Assembly: GCA_002451015.1 (NCBI GenBank)
Contig: DKBB01000214.1
Location: 3,769 to 9,875, forward strand
DNA from: Acidobacteria bacterium UBA6911
Lineage (GTDB): Bacteria; Acidobacteriota; UBA6911
Length of the DNA: 6,107 bases
Direction of reading: 5' to 3'
The first letter of the stretch is position 1; every line of letters starts with the position of its first letter. A program made the translations under genes and the position numbers. The notes beneath the pieces are model-generated. The model did no database searches, was not told the DNA's origin, and saw nothing but the letters and a program-made list of their open reading frames with translations. Below, piece after piece: positions 1-5,834 of this stretch.

Positions 1-558
1 CCTCAGGGACCACAAGGCCTGCAGGGGGATCCAGGTTCTCCTGGACCCGGTATCACCTTTGACTCTGGAGAATTAACCCTTTCATCGTACGCTGGAGGTT
101 CTGGTGGCAATGCTTTCAGTCGAAGATACTGTCCTCAGGGTAAGATTGCTGTCGGTGCCTATGTTCGGGCCGGTGACGACATGGATAATTTTACGTTGTT
201 GTGCGCATCAGTGACGCTATCTCCTCGCATCGGCAGTGAAGGTATTCGCGTTATGACAGGCACGGGTTCTCCTTTAGGATGGGGTGGATCTTCAGGCGGA
301 GGCGCCTTCTACAACCTGAGCTGTGCGGCCGGATATGCCATGACCGGTGTTGAAGGCACGTATACCGGTTCCATCAATGCCGGTCGGATTCATTGCTCCG
401 AGATTGGTGGGAACGGCACTGATGTGACGCCATACGGTGGGACACCAAGATCATCTGGTCATTCTTACAACATCAGTTGCCCAGAAGGAAAAGCAGTTAC
501 AGGGTTTTCAGGCCGTTCAGGCTCCCTCATTGATGGGCTCCAACTCCTCTGCCAGTAA
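1..558 (+). CDS. Collagen-like repeat protein with three C-x23-C modules, 3' part
   Basis: The reading frame is open from the first base of the window to the TAA at 556-558, so 185 C-terminal residues are visible and the start lies outside. Residues 1-17 are collagen-type Gly-X-Y triplets (GPQ, GLQ, GDP, GSP, GPG). Three related modules follow, with Cys pairs at residues 44/68, 108/132 and 160/184. Each pair has exactly 23 residues between the cysteines, a C-x2-G-x-A-x-x-G start, and an N/D/G-rich stretch before the second Cys; Gly-rich linkers precede each module. The third module (SGRSGSLIDG) recalls the strand pattern of jacalin- or VMO-I-like beta-prism lectins, but this is only a resemblance. 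Proteins with collagen triplets and a C-terminal head are usually trimeric surface or secreted proteins, or phage tail fibres. The cysteines suggest disulfides formed outside the cytoplasm. The frame and repeats are certain; the function is not known. Confidence 0.85.
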   Translation, partial: PQGPQGLQGDPGSPGPGITFDSGELTLSSYAGGSGGNAFSRRYCPQGKIAVGAYVRAGDDMDNFTLLCASVTLSPRIGSEGIRVMTGTGSPLGWGGSSGGGAFYNLSCAAGYAMTGVEGTYTGSINAGRIHCSEIGGNGTDVTPYGGTPRSSGHSYNISCPEGKAVTGFSGRSGSLIDGLQLLCQ

Positions 559-801
559 AAGGGTCGAATTATTACCCGCAAACGCGTATCTGGAGACGAA
601 ATGGGAAAATGAATCGTATTTATCCTCAAAATCTTTAGTGCCAGTAGGGAAGTGGAGAAAGCCACGTATGTTGTTATAAATGAAGTACATAGTTACGTGA
701 GTCTGGTTGTTCAAATATCCTAATAATATATATAGTTTAACCTATAGAAATTAAAGCATTTTATTGTATCTGCTGTTAATTTGTGGATTTCCCTGTCAGT
801 G

Positions 802-814
802 TTATCTCAGATAA
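802..814. repeat. Short perfect dyad TTATCT-C-AGATAA
   Basis: Two 6-base arms are perfectly complementary around a single central base. The loop is too short for a stable hairpin, so if it matters it would be as a protein-binding palindrome. No gene starts beside it, so an operator role is unsupported and chance in AT-rich DNA is possible. Confidence 0.3.
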
Positions 815-839
815 GTGTTAGGCGGTCAGCTCATCAGCT

Positions 840-851
840 TATATTAATATA
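840..851. repeat. Perfect 12-bp palindrome TATATTAATATA
   Basis: The 12 bases read identically on both strands and sit about 30 bases beyond the stop of the glycosyltransferase gene. All bases are A or T, so chance is a real possibility in this AT-rich stretch. Confidence 0.3.
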
Positions 852-861
852 TGGCATCTCG

Positions 862-877
862 TCCCAGACCTCTGGGA
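862..877 (-). terminator. Small hairpin just after the glycosyltransferase stop (weak terminator candidate)
   Basis: The arms TCCCAGA and TCTGGGA are separated by CC, giving a GC-containing stem of six or seven pairs starting three bases beyond the TAA at 881-883. On the minus-strand transcript it is not followed by a U-run, so it is not a classical intrinsic terminator. It may slow polymerase or protect the mRNA 3' end. Confidence 0.25.
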
Positions 878-880
878 GAT

Positions 881-2917
881 TTACTCCTTCTGCTCTTTCC
901 TCAGCCTCTCCAAGTACCGCTCGAGGTTAGCCGCTGCTCTTCCCTGGAATTCCGGCTCGACCGTTTTTGCCAGGGTAATGGCTTTTTCCAAGGCTCTTTG
1001 GGCTTCCTGCGTCTGGCCCGAGCGCTGCAATATATTCATTAGCGTGAGTTGAGCATTCATCAGATATGGCGCCAACCGAACTGCTTCTCGGGCCGCCGCA
1101 AGTGCCTGATCGATCTCCCCGGCGTCTAAAAGATCATATGCGCGCGTCATTTCGCCGCGTGCAGCGGCTTGAGGGATTTCAAAATGGCCGTCGTATACAA
1201 AAACCCCGTATTCGATTGCGGCTGAAGGGGTCAGGCTCTGAAATTGTTCATACGGGTTCAGCCGGCCCGGTCCGTAACGGAATCCCGAGAGCACCCCTGC
1301 GCTGATCAGCACGGGCCCGTCGATCGATACAGGCGGCTTCGGATTCTCCCCAAAAATACTTCCCTCCACAGTCGGCAATGGTTTGCAGGTAATTCCATAA
1401 TAACCTTTGTCCAACACTCCCTCCGCGAAGTAGGCAAACCAGCACTCCTTTACTCCACGCTCGTCCAGGTAGCGCTTTACCGATTTAAGCTGCTGTCCCC
1501 AGTCGCAGTTGGAATCCGTCAGAAGGTTGTGAACATTGGCCGGCCCTCCCCATAGTTCATTGGCAAATGCCATATAGGAAGGAGAAACCCGCAGGCAGCT
1601 GATTGCCTGAAAAACAAGCAGCACTGAGAAAACATAAGCCCACTTCCGGTTGTTACGGATAAAAGCCCCCGCAGCGCCGGCTGCGAGTACTGACAGAAAC
1701 CCATAAATCGGCAGAATATGGCGTACACCGAAGTTTGTGTTGGACCCCATGGCTACAACGAAGTACAGGATAGGGGGTATTATCAGGAAAAGAATTTCGC
1801 GCCTGCCTTTCAATCGACGCATGGCAATAGCCACGAAGGCAAGAGCCAGTAAAACAAGAAATGGAAGCGTGGACTTAATCGCGAAAACGGTTGGAAAGAA
1901 AAACCAGACTCCATGGGAGTATACCTTTCCAAAAACGGAGCTATTGCTTCCTGACATGATGATATCCGCCAATCCATAAATAAAGGATTCGGGCAGAATG
2001 CGCGCGCTGGCGACAACCGTCAGGGCGCGTGCCTGCACTTGATTCGGCATATTTTGGATGTACTGTGTGAAAGGCGGATTGAGTTCAAGTCCACCTGGAC
2101 GAGAAGCGTATCGAAATCCATAGAAAGTCCACAGCACTCCTACTGAGATAATGACAGCCAGAGCAGACGCCCCTAAAAGTTGAACAGCCTTTTTCCTGTA
2201 GCTAATAGCATTCCTAGTTGCATCAGGCACCGTTAGCTTGCACCAGAGAAGCTCACAAAGCGCAAGAAGAGCCAGTATGGGGAATATCAGGATGCCCGTA
2301 TGTTTGGAGGCGAGGGCCAATCCACCAGCCACCCCTACTAGGACAATACGCCAAATCGAGGGTGCCTTTGCATAGCGGTAAAACGCATAAACAGTGGCGA
2401 ATAAGAAGCATGCGGGGGCGACATCCGTCGTTACGAGAGATCCATGCGCTATGAGATTAGGATCAAACACAATAAGGCCGAGTGCAATGAAGGCAGGTAT
2501 CTTGCCGAACATGTCCCGGGCTGCAAAAAATACCAGGAGAGCAAGCAGAACGGTAAGTAGTACCGGACCCAGACGGCTGCGGAACAAAATCTTATCCGCG
2601 TCATTCTGAAACACGAAATCCTTGCCTCCGAGCCAGCCCTCCCACTTGTGGCTGCGATTTTCAAGATCAGGAATCTTCAGCTGCATTGCCAGCAGGGGCG
2701 CAGCCGCAAGCATTTTCACAAGAGGAGGATGCTCGGGATTAATACCGAAGTCTGCGTACTTTATGGATCTGTATCCCGCATAAATATGGTTGGGTTCATC
2801 CCAGCTGGCAGAATTCTGATCCGCGATATATACCAGCTGGAGGAAAAGAACAATAAGCAAGCAGGCAACTCCGACCACTGCCATCCAGCGGCTGTCAAGC
2901 CAACTTGATTTGCTCAT
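881..2917 (-). CDS. GT39/PMT-type membrane glycosyltransferase with C-terminal TPR repeats
   Basis: A complete 678-residue polytopic membrane protein of the GT-C fold. Bacterial relatives move sugars from polyprenyl-phosphate donors to proteins, lipids or polysaccharides on the outer face of the inner membrane. After TM1 (about 12-32) comes the acidic motif WDEP (39-42), where the PMT/ArnT family keeps its catalytic Asp/Glu, then PEHPP (61-65), TTD (163-165) and VRHILP (398-403). About 11-12 membrane spans end near residue 442. The soluble part carries ELWGGP (454-459) and DSNCDWGQQ (468-476), typical of uncharacterised bacterial PMT_2 proteins. Residues about 588-660 form two TPR-like helical pairs (EIDQALAAAREAVRLAP is typical), followed by a charged tail. 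The ATG at 2915-2917 is supported by AGGAG five bases upstream and a promoter behind it. No neighbour shares its strand, so it is probably monocistronic. The family is secure; acceptor and sugar cannot be told. Confidence 0.88.
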   Translation of the reverse strand: MSKSSWLDSRWMAVVGVACLLIVLFLQLVYIADQNSASWDEPNHIYAGYRSIKYADFGINPEHPPLVKMLAAAPLLAMQLKIPDLENRSHKWEGWLGGKDFVFQNDADKILFRSRLGPVLLTVLLALLVFFAARDMFGKIPAFIALGLIVFDPNLIAHGSLVTTDVAPACFLFATVYAFYRYAKAPSIWRIVLVGVAGGLALASKHTGILIFPILALLALCELLWCKLTVPDATRNAISYRKKAVQLLGASALAVIISVGVLWTFYGFRYASRPGGLELNPPFTQYIQNMPNQVQARALTVVASARILPESFIYGLADIIMSGSNSSVFGKVYSHGVWFFFPTVFAIKSTLPFLVLLALAFVAIAMRRLKGRREILFLIIPPILYFVVAMGSNTNFGVRHILPIYGFLSVLAAGAAGAFIRNNRKWAYVFSVLLVFQAISCLRVSPSYMAFANELWGGPANVHNLLTDSNCDWGQQLKSVKRYLDERGVKECWFAYFAEGVLDKGYYGITCKPLPTVEGSIFGENPKPPVSIDGPVLISAGVLSGFRYGPGRLNPYEQFQSLTPSAAIEYGVFVYDGHFEIPQAAARGEMTRAYDLLDAGEIDQALAAAREAVRLAPYLMNAQLTLMNILQRSGQTQEAQRALEKAITLAKTVEPEFQGRAAANLERYLERLRKEQKE

Positions 2918-2922
2918 GATCG

Positions 2923-2927
2923 CTCCT
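2923..2927 (-). promoter_or_regulatory. Shine-Dalgarno of the GT39-like gene
   Basis: On the minus strand the sequence AGGAG lies five bases before the ATG at 2915-2917. The spacing and match are close to ideal and fix this start codon. Confidence 0.75.
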
Positions 2928-2943
2928 ATTTGGATATGTAATT

Positions 2944-2972
2944 GTTATAAAGGGAGGTCGGTGGCGTAACAA
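2944..2972 (-). promoter_or_regulatory. Sigma-70-type promoter of the GT39-like gene
   Basis: Read on the minus strand, TTGTTA (2967-2972) is a -35 box matching TTGACA at four of six bases. TATAAC (2944-2949) is a -10 box matching TATAAT at five of six. They are separated by exactly 17 bases. Transcription would begin near 2937, giving a leader of about 20 bases that contains the ribosome binding site. Confidence 0.6.
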
Positions 2973-3122
2973 AAGACCAGCGGGAAATCCGAGATCTACT
3001 TTCGTGCTTTCTCTTAGTTATTTAGAATATCCTATTAACTAGCACATATAGAGAATCCCATCAAGCGTATTTTTTAAAGACTATCATGGCTGATGTATCA
3101 GTGACTTCTATGGATAAATCGA

Positions 3123-4418
3123 ATGTGCATTCCAAGGGTTCTGAAGGGCACTTTTCGGGACAACTTTTTTACAGGAACAGGCCGCTTTGTACCCCTATCG
3201 CATCAAGAATGGCAGTTCGTTTACCGATGGACTAGCGATCCCTTACTCTATTATCTGTTTGTTTGCATTCAATATATAATCTACAATTATACGCTTTGTG
3301 TACTCTTCCGCCGACTTGGCTGTCTATCAAGCGGCTCCGTTTTACTCGTATCAACATTTCCTTCTGTTTTACTGTTATTCAGCGCTCTCGTATTTTCGGA
3401 GAGAAATATCATATTTTTATTGCCAGCATTTATTTTATCGATCACAAAGTGGGATGAAACCAAACAAGTAAAATGGTTGTTCGCTGTCGGCTTCCTGGCG
3501 CAAATAATGCTATACATGAAAGAACCTTTCGTTTTCTTTTTATTTACATTTTCAATCGCGCGAATAATTTATTCAGCTTTTAAAACAGGGCAATCTGGTA
3601 TTTATAAATTCCTCAAAGACGAGAGCCTGGACCTGCTCCTTATACTTCTCTGCGCTCTTTGGGGTATGACATACCTTCTCCTGGTTGGCATGAATGCGGT
3701 TGCAACGGGTACAGGCTATTTCAACGTCACGCTAAACATATCTAATATATTTAAATCATTACCCGTCTATGTCAGACATGATACATCCACTATTATTCTC
3801 TTTGCATTGTCTGTTGCGATACCCTTTCTGAGCCCCTCTCGTAGTAAAGCTGTACTAATTCCATTATTACTAGGATCGTGGGCATATTTTATTGTTATTC
3901 TATCGATAGGTATCACGAGTGCGTGGTATCTATCTGTACCCTCGGTTACTATAGCTTTGGCTGTGCTCGGCATGACAAATCAAATCAAATACTCAGCGCA
4001 TGCAGTCTGGTTAAAATCCACGTTGATTGCGATTTGTATATTTATGAATGTAACCGCATCTTTATCCGTCCTGGCCTATAGGACTGATTGGATCCTAAGA
4101 AATGAGTTAATATCTGAACAACTAAGAAATAAAGATATCCAAAGCGTTTGTATAATAGGAGATGAATGGGACAGATCTATGCTAGTAGACAAGTTGCATT
4201 TAGAGTCTCCGGAAATTAGAATTGTTGAAAAAGACAAGTGTGGAAGCGATCGAAGTTGTTATGTTATTGATCTACATACATACAAAGAGCGTGCCGCCTC
4301 GGTTCATAAATCAGGTAATACTGTATGGATCTATGAATCAAATGTGATGCGAAAGACATTAACCGCCACGCCCGGGTTTATGAAAAAGGTATTAGAGTTA
4401 CACTACAGGATATGGTAG
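3123..4418 (+). CDS. AT-rich polytopic membrane protein, GT-C-like, probably 5'-truncated
   Basis: A 431-residue frame with about 9-10 hydrophobic spans between residues 38 and 318 and a soluble C-terminal part (319-431). The opening GRFVPLSHQEW (20-30), the SERN after a hydrophobic segment (92-95) and YMKEP (131-135) resemble bacterial GT-C-like membrane proteins of O-antigen and polysaccharide loci. In such proteins a GRF-x-PL segment normally follows a first TM and an acidic catalytic motif; both are absent here. The frame is closed by a TGA at 3102-3104, no good Shine-Dalgarno precedes the ATG at 3123, and only six codons separate stop and start. The gene has therefore probably lost its 5' end by deletion or frameshift. 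It is much richer in A+T than its neighbours, suggesting foreign origin. A terminator follows at 4427. The membrane nature is clear, the glycosyltransferase link moderate, activity doubtful. Confidence 0.65.
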   Translation: MCIPRVLKGTFRDNFFTGTGRFVPLSHQEWQFVYRWTSDPLLYYLFVCIQYIIYNYTLCVLFRRLGCLSSGSVLLVSTFPSVLLLFSALVFSERNIIFLLPAFILSITKWDETKQVKWLFAVGFLAQIMLYMKEPFVFFLFTFSIARIIYSAFKTGQSGIYKFLKDESLDLLLILLCALWGMTYLLLVGMNAVATGTGYFNVTLNISNIFKSLPVYVRHDTSTIILFALSVAIPFLSPSRSKAVLIPLLLGSWAYFIVILSIGITSAWYLSVPSVTIALAVLGMTNQIKYSAHAVWLKSTLIAICIFMNVTASLSVLAYRTDWILRNELISEQLRNKDIQSVCIIGDEWDRSMLVDKLHLESPEIRIVEKDKCGSDRSCYVIDLHTYKERAASVHKSGNTVWIYESNVMRKTLTATPGFMKKVLELHYRIW

Positions 4419-4426
4419 TTGGAATT

Positions 4427-4458
4427 GAGCCTATCCTCAGAATCCAGGCTCGTTTTTT
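4427..4458 (+). terminator. Intrinsic terminator after the AT-rich membrane protein gene
   Basis: GAGCCT (4427-4432) pairs with AGGCTC (4446-4451) around a 13-base loop, with a possible extra wobble pair at the base. The stem is followed at once by G and six Ts (4453-4458). It starts nine bases after the TAG stop at 4416-4418, as expected for a rho-independent terminator of that gene. Confidence 0.65.
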
Positions 4459-4472
4459 GCCGTTGTAACGGC
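4459..4472. repeat. GC-containing dyad GCCGTT-GT-AACGGC
   Basis: Two 6-base arms, perfectly complementary, surround two bases directly after the T-run of the terminator and just before the start of the truncated RND reading frame. It could be a protein-binding palindrome or the scar of a rearrangement; nothing seen decides between these. Confidence 0.35.
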
Positions 4473-4517
4473 TCCTAAGTCCCGATCTCTCCTCGGCCCC
4501 ATACTTATCATTGCCCT

Positions 4518-5495
4518 GTCGATCTTCAGGTCGAACAGCAGACACTTATTCCGCAAATAAAGGTGAAGATGCGACAGGAAGCGGCGCGACGTTTCGGGCT
4601 GACACCCGGCCGTGTGCGCCAGGCCGCGACGACATTCATCCAGGGCACGAAAGTCGGCGAAATATACGACAACCAGAAAATCTTTGATGTTGTCGTATGG
4701 GGCATTCCGGAAATACGGGGAAACATCGATGCACTGCGGGATCTTCGAATCGACACGCCCTCGGGCGCCAATGTTCCGTTGGGCGACGTAGCGGACATTC
4801 AGGTTGTCGCAACACCGAATATTGTAAAACGCGAGAATTCATCCCGAAAAATCGACATCAGCTGCAACGTGCGGGGACGCGACCTGGGCAGTGTCGCAAG
4901 GGAGATCGAATCGGCCGTTCTCGCTATCGGATTCGATCGTGAATATCATCCTGAATTTCTCGGAGAATATGCAGCCCGGGAACAGTCGCAGCGGCGTTTA
5001 TTTGCCATCGCAGGTTTGTCTTTGCTGGGGATCGTGCTGATTCTTTACAGCGATTTTCAGTCAACCAGGTTGTCGCTGATCCTGCTGCTGAGCCTTCCGT
5101 TTGCACTGGTAGGCGGAGTGCTGGCGGCATTCTTTACGGGAGGAGTTCTCTCGCTCGGCTCCCTGGTAGGTTTCGTTACCGTGATCGGGATCGCGGCGCG
5201 CAACGGTATTATGATGGTCAGTCATTATCGCCACCTTGAAGCTGAAGAGGGAGAAGTATTCGGCAGAAATCTGATTATTCGTGGCGCTCAGGAAAGACTG
5301 GCTCCAATCCTGATGACCGCCTTGACAACCGCCCTGGCTCTGCTTCCGATCGCGCTGGGCGGCAGCAAGCCGGGCCACGAAATCGAACATCCAATGGCCG
5401 TAATCATCATTGGCGGCCTGGTAACGTCAACCGTGATGAACCTCTTTCTGATGCCGGTACTGTATCAATTGTTCAGTCGACGGGGCCGTGCCTGA
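4518..5495 (+). pseudogene. C-terminal third of a CusA/CzcA-type heavy-metal RND efflux pump, 5'-truncated
   Basis: Full-length inner-membrane pumps of this family (about 1,000-1,050 residues) export Cu, Ag, Zn, Co or Cd by proton antiport, with a periplasmic adaptor and an outer-membrane channel. Here only the last third remains. Family-like sequence begins at 4518 ([17 protein letters not shown]), while the first possible start in frame is the GTG at 4563, inside this conserved block and without a Shine-Dalgarno. From that GTG 310 residues follow: a periplasmic porter part (about 1-140), a TM pair (about 147-190), the span with [10 protein letters not shown] and the [10 protein letters not shown] loop, then [18 protein letters not shown] and EIEHPMAV before the last TMs. 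This order matches the end of CusA. The N-terminal half with the TM4 proton-relay acidic residues is missing, and no adaptor gene is nearby, so pump activity is not expected. The C-terminus looks intact and the frame has no internal stop. Confidence 0.82.
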
Positions 5496-5541
5496 TTTAT
5501 ATCGTTTTGCAGAAGACACTTGTGACTCAATAAGAATGTGA

Positions 5542-5576
5542 AATCGTAAATACGATATTTGAATATAATTACGATT
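5542..5576. repeat. Cluster of three ATCGTA/TACGAT half-sites with nested inverted repeats
   Basis: AATCGTAA (5542-5549) and TTACGATT (5569-5576) are perfect 8-base inverted arms 19 bases apart. Nested inside is ATCGTA (5543-5548), two bases, then TACGAT (5551-5556). Three copies of the same 6-base element in 34 bases, in both orientations, is the usual form of an operator for a small dimeric repressor. A hairpin role is possible but the stem is AT-rich and no clean T-run follows. The gene it would have controlled is not present. Confidence 0.45.
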
Positions 5577-5679
5577 ATGTCTTATTTTCACTTGCATATT
5601 TCGTGTAGAAAATGCCGGAAACGTCTGCCGTCACTGGTTTGCATCCAGCTAAGCTATTGAAAAAAAGGGCGGGACATAG

Positions 5680-5724
5680 CTCTTAATCAGCAGGTTGAAG
5701 ACTCGATTCCTTCACGGCTCACCA
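5680..5724 (+). other. 3' half of a tRNA-Lys(CUU)-like gene; candidate attachment-site remnant
   Basis: The order matches a tRNA from the anticodon loop to the 3' end. The loop CTCTTAA (5680-5686) has T33, anticodon CTT and A37. The 3' anticodon strand is TCAGC (5687-5691), with a five-base variable region (5692-5696). The T arm is GAAGA / CTCGATT / CCTTC (5697-5713) with T55, C56 and A58. The 3' acceptor strand is ACGGCTC (5714-5720), then discriminator A and encoded CCA (5722-5724). The 5' half is absent: CATAG before the loop does not pair with TCAGC, and no GAGCCGT acceptor strand lies upstream. Position 53-61 of the T stem is an A-C mismatch, a sign of decay. Homology starting in the anticodon loop and ending at the tRNA 3' end is the typical extent of an integrase crossover repeat. 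This is not a functional tRNA. Confidence 0.7.
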
Positions 5725-5769
5725 ATAAAATCAATAACCGAGCAAATCCACTAAAAACTGATAATTACT

Positions 5770-5789
5770 CTGGGGTAAAACTGGGGTAA
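5770..5789. repeat. Tandem direct repeat of CTGGGGTAA (two copies, 11-bp period)
   Basis: CTGGGGTAA occurs at 5770-5778 and again at 5781-5789, about 45 bases beyond the CCA of the tRNA fragment. The spacing is close to one helical turn, so a protein could bind both copies on one face. Short direct repeats beside a tRNA-borne attachment site often serve as arm-type sites for a tyrosine recombinase; that role is inferred from position only. Confidence 0.5.
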
Positions 5790-5834
5790 CACACGGCGTG
5801 ATTTTAAGCATTGTTAATTCGAGGATTTTCAACT

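Larger units (their letters stand above)
559..880. other. AT-rich convergent intergenic region, no gene seen
   Basis: This stretch lies between two genes that converge on it. The short open frames crossing it continue from shadow frames of the flanking genes and show no family resemblance. Bases 700-850 are strongly AT-rich. There are small inverted repeats (TATAG/CTATA at 731-746, plus the dyads listed separately) but no convincing stem with a T-run that would terminate the left-hand gene. Confidence 0.6.
5496..5834. other. Intergenic region with dyads, tRNA fragment and tandem repeat; no gene
   Basis: No open frame here looks coding; the longest noted is 27 codons (5577-5660) and has no Shine-Dalgarno. 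The region holds the ATCGTA/TACGAT cluster, a tRNA 3' half and a tandem 9-bp repeat, each listed separately. No clear terminator is visible for the RND fragment or for the minus-strand gene to the right. Confidence 0.6.

Noticed and set aside
561..577. GGGT...ACCC stem after the collagen-like gene as a terminator
   Set aside because: Only four pairs, a nine-base loop and no T-run.
437..1042. Open frames crossing the convergent intergenic region (437-679 +, 465-665 -, 517-714 -, 851-1042 +)
   Set aside because: They overlap the coding frames of flanking genes, have no ribosome sites, and show no protein-like composition.
1066..2908. Several plus-strand frames of 60-103 codons inside the glycosyltransferase gene
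   Set aside because: All are antisense shadows of a long, clearly conserved coding frame.
4471..4535. Hydrophobic frame ([15 protein letters not shown]) just before the RND fragment, as a possible frameshifted continuation of the pump
   Set aside because: It does not resemble the RND sequence expected before VDLQVEQQ, which is a soluble periplasmic segment; the hydrophobicity is probably coincidental.
5577..5660. 27-codon frame (MSYFHLHISCRKCRK...) with a CxxC, starting right after the TACGAT cluster
   Set aside because: No Shine-Dalgarno, very short, and no recognisable family; position after the dyads alone is not enough.
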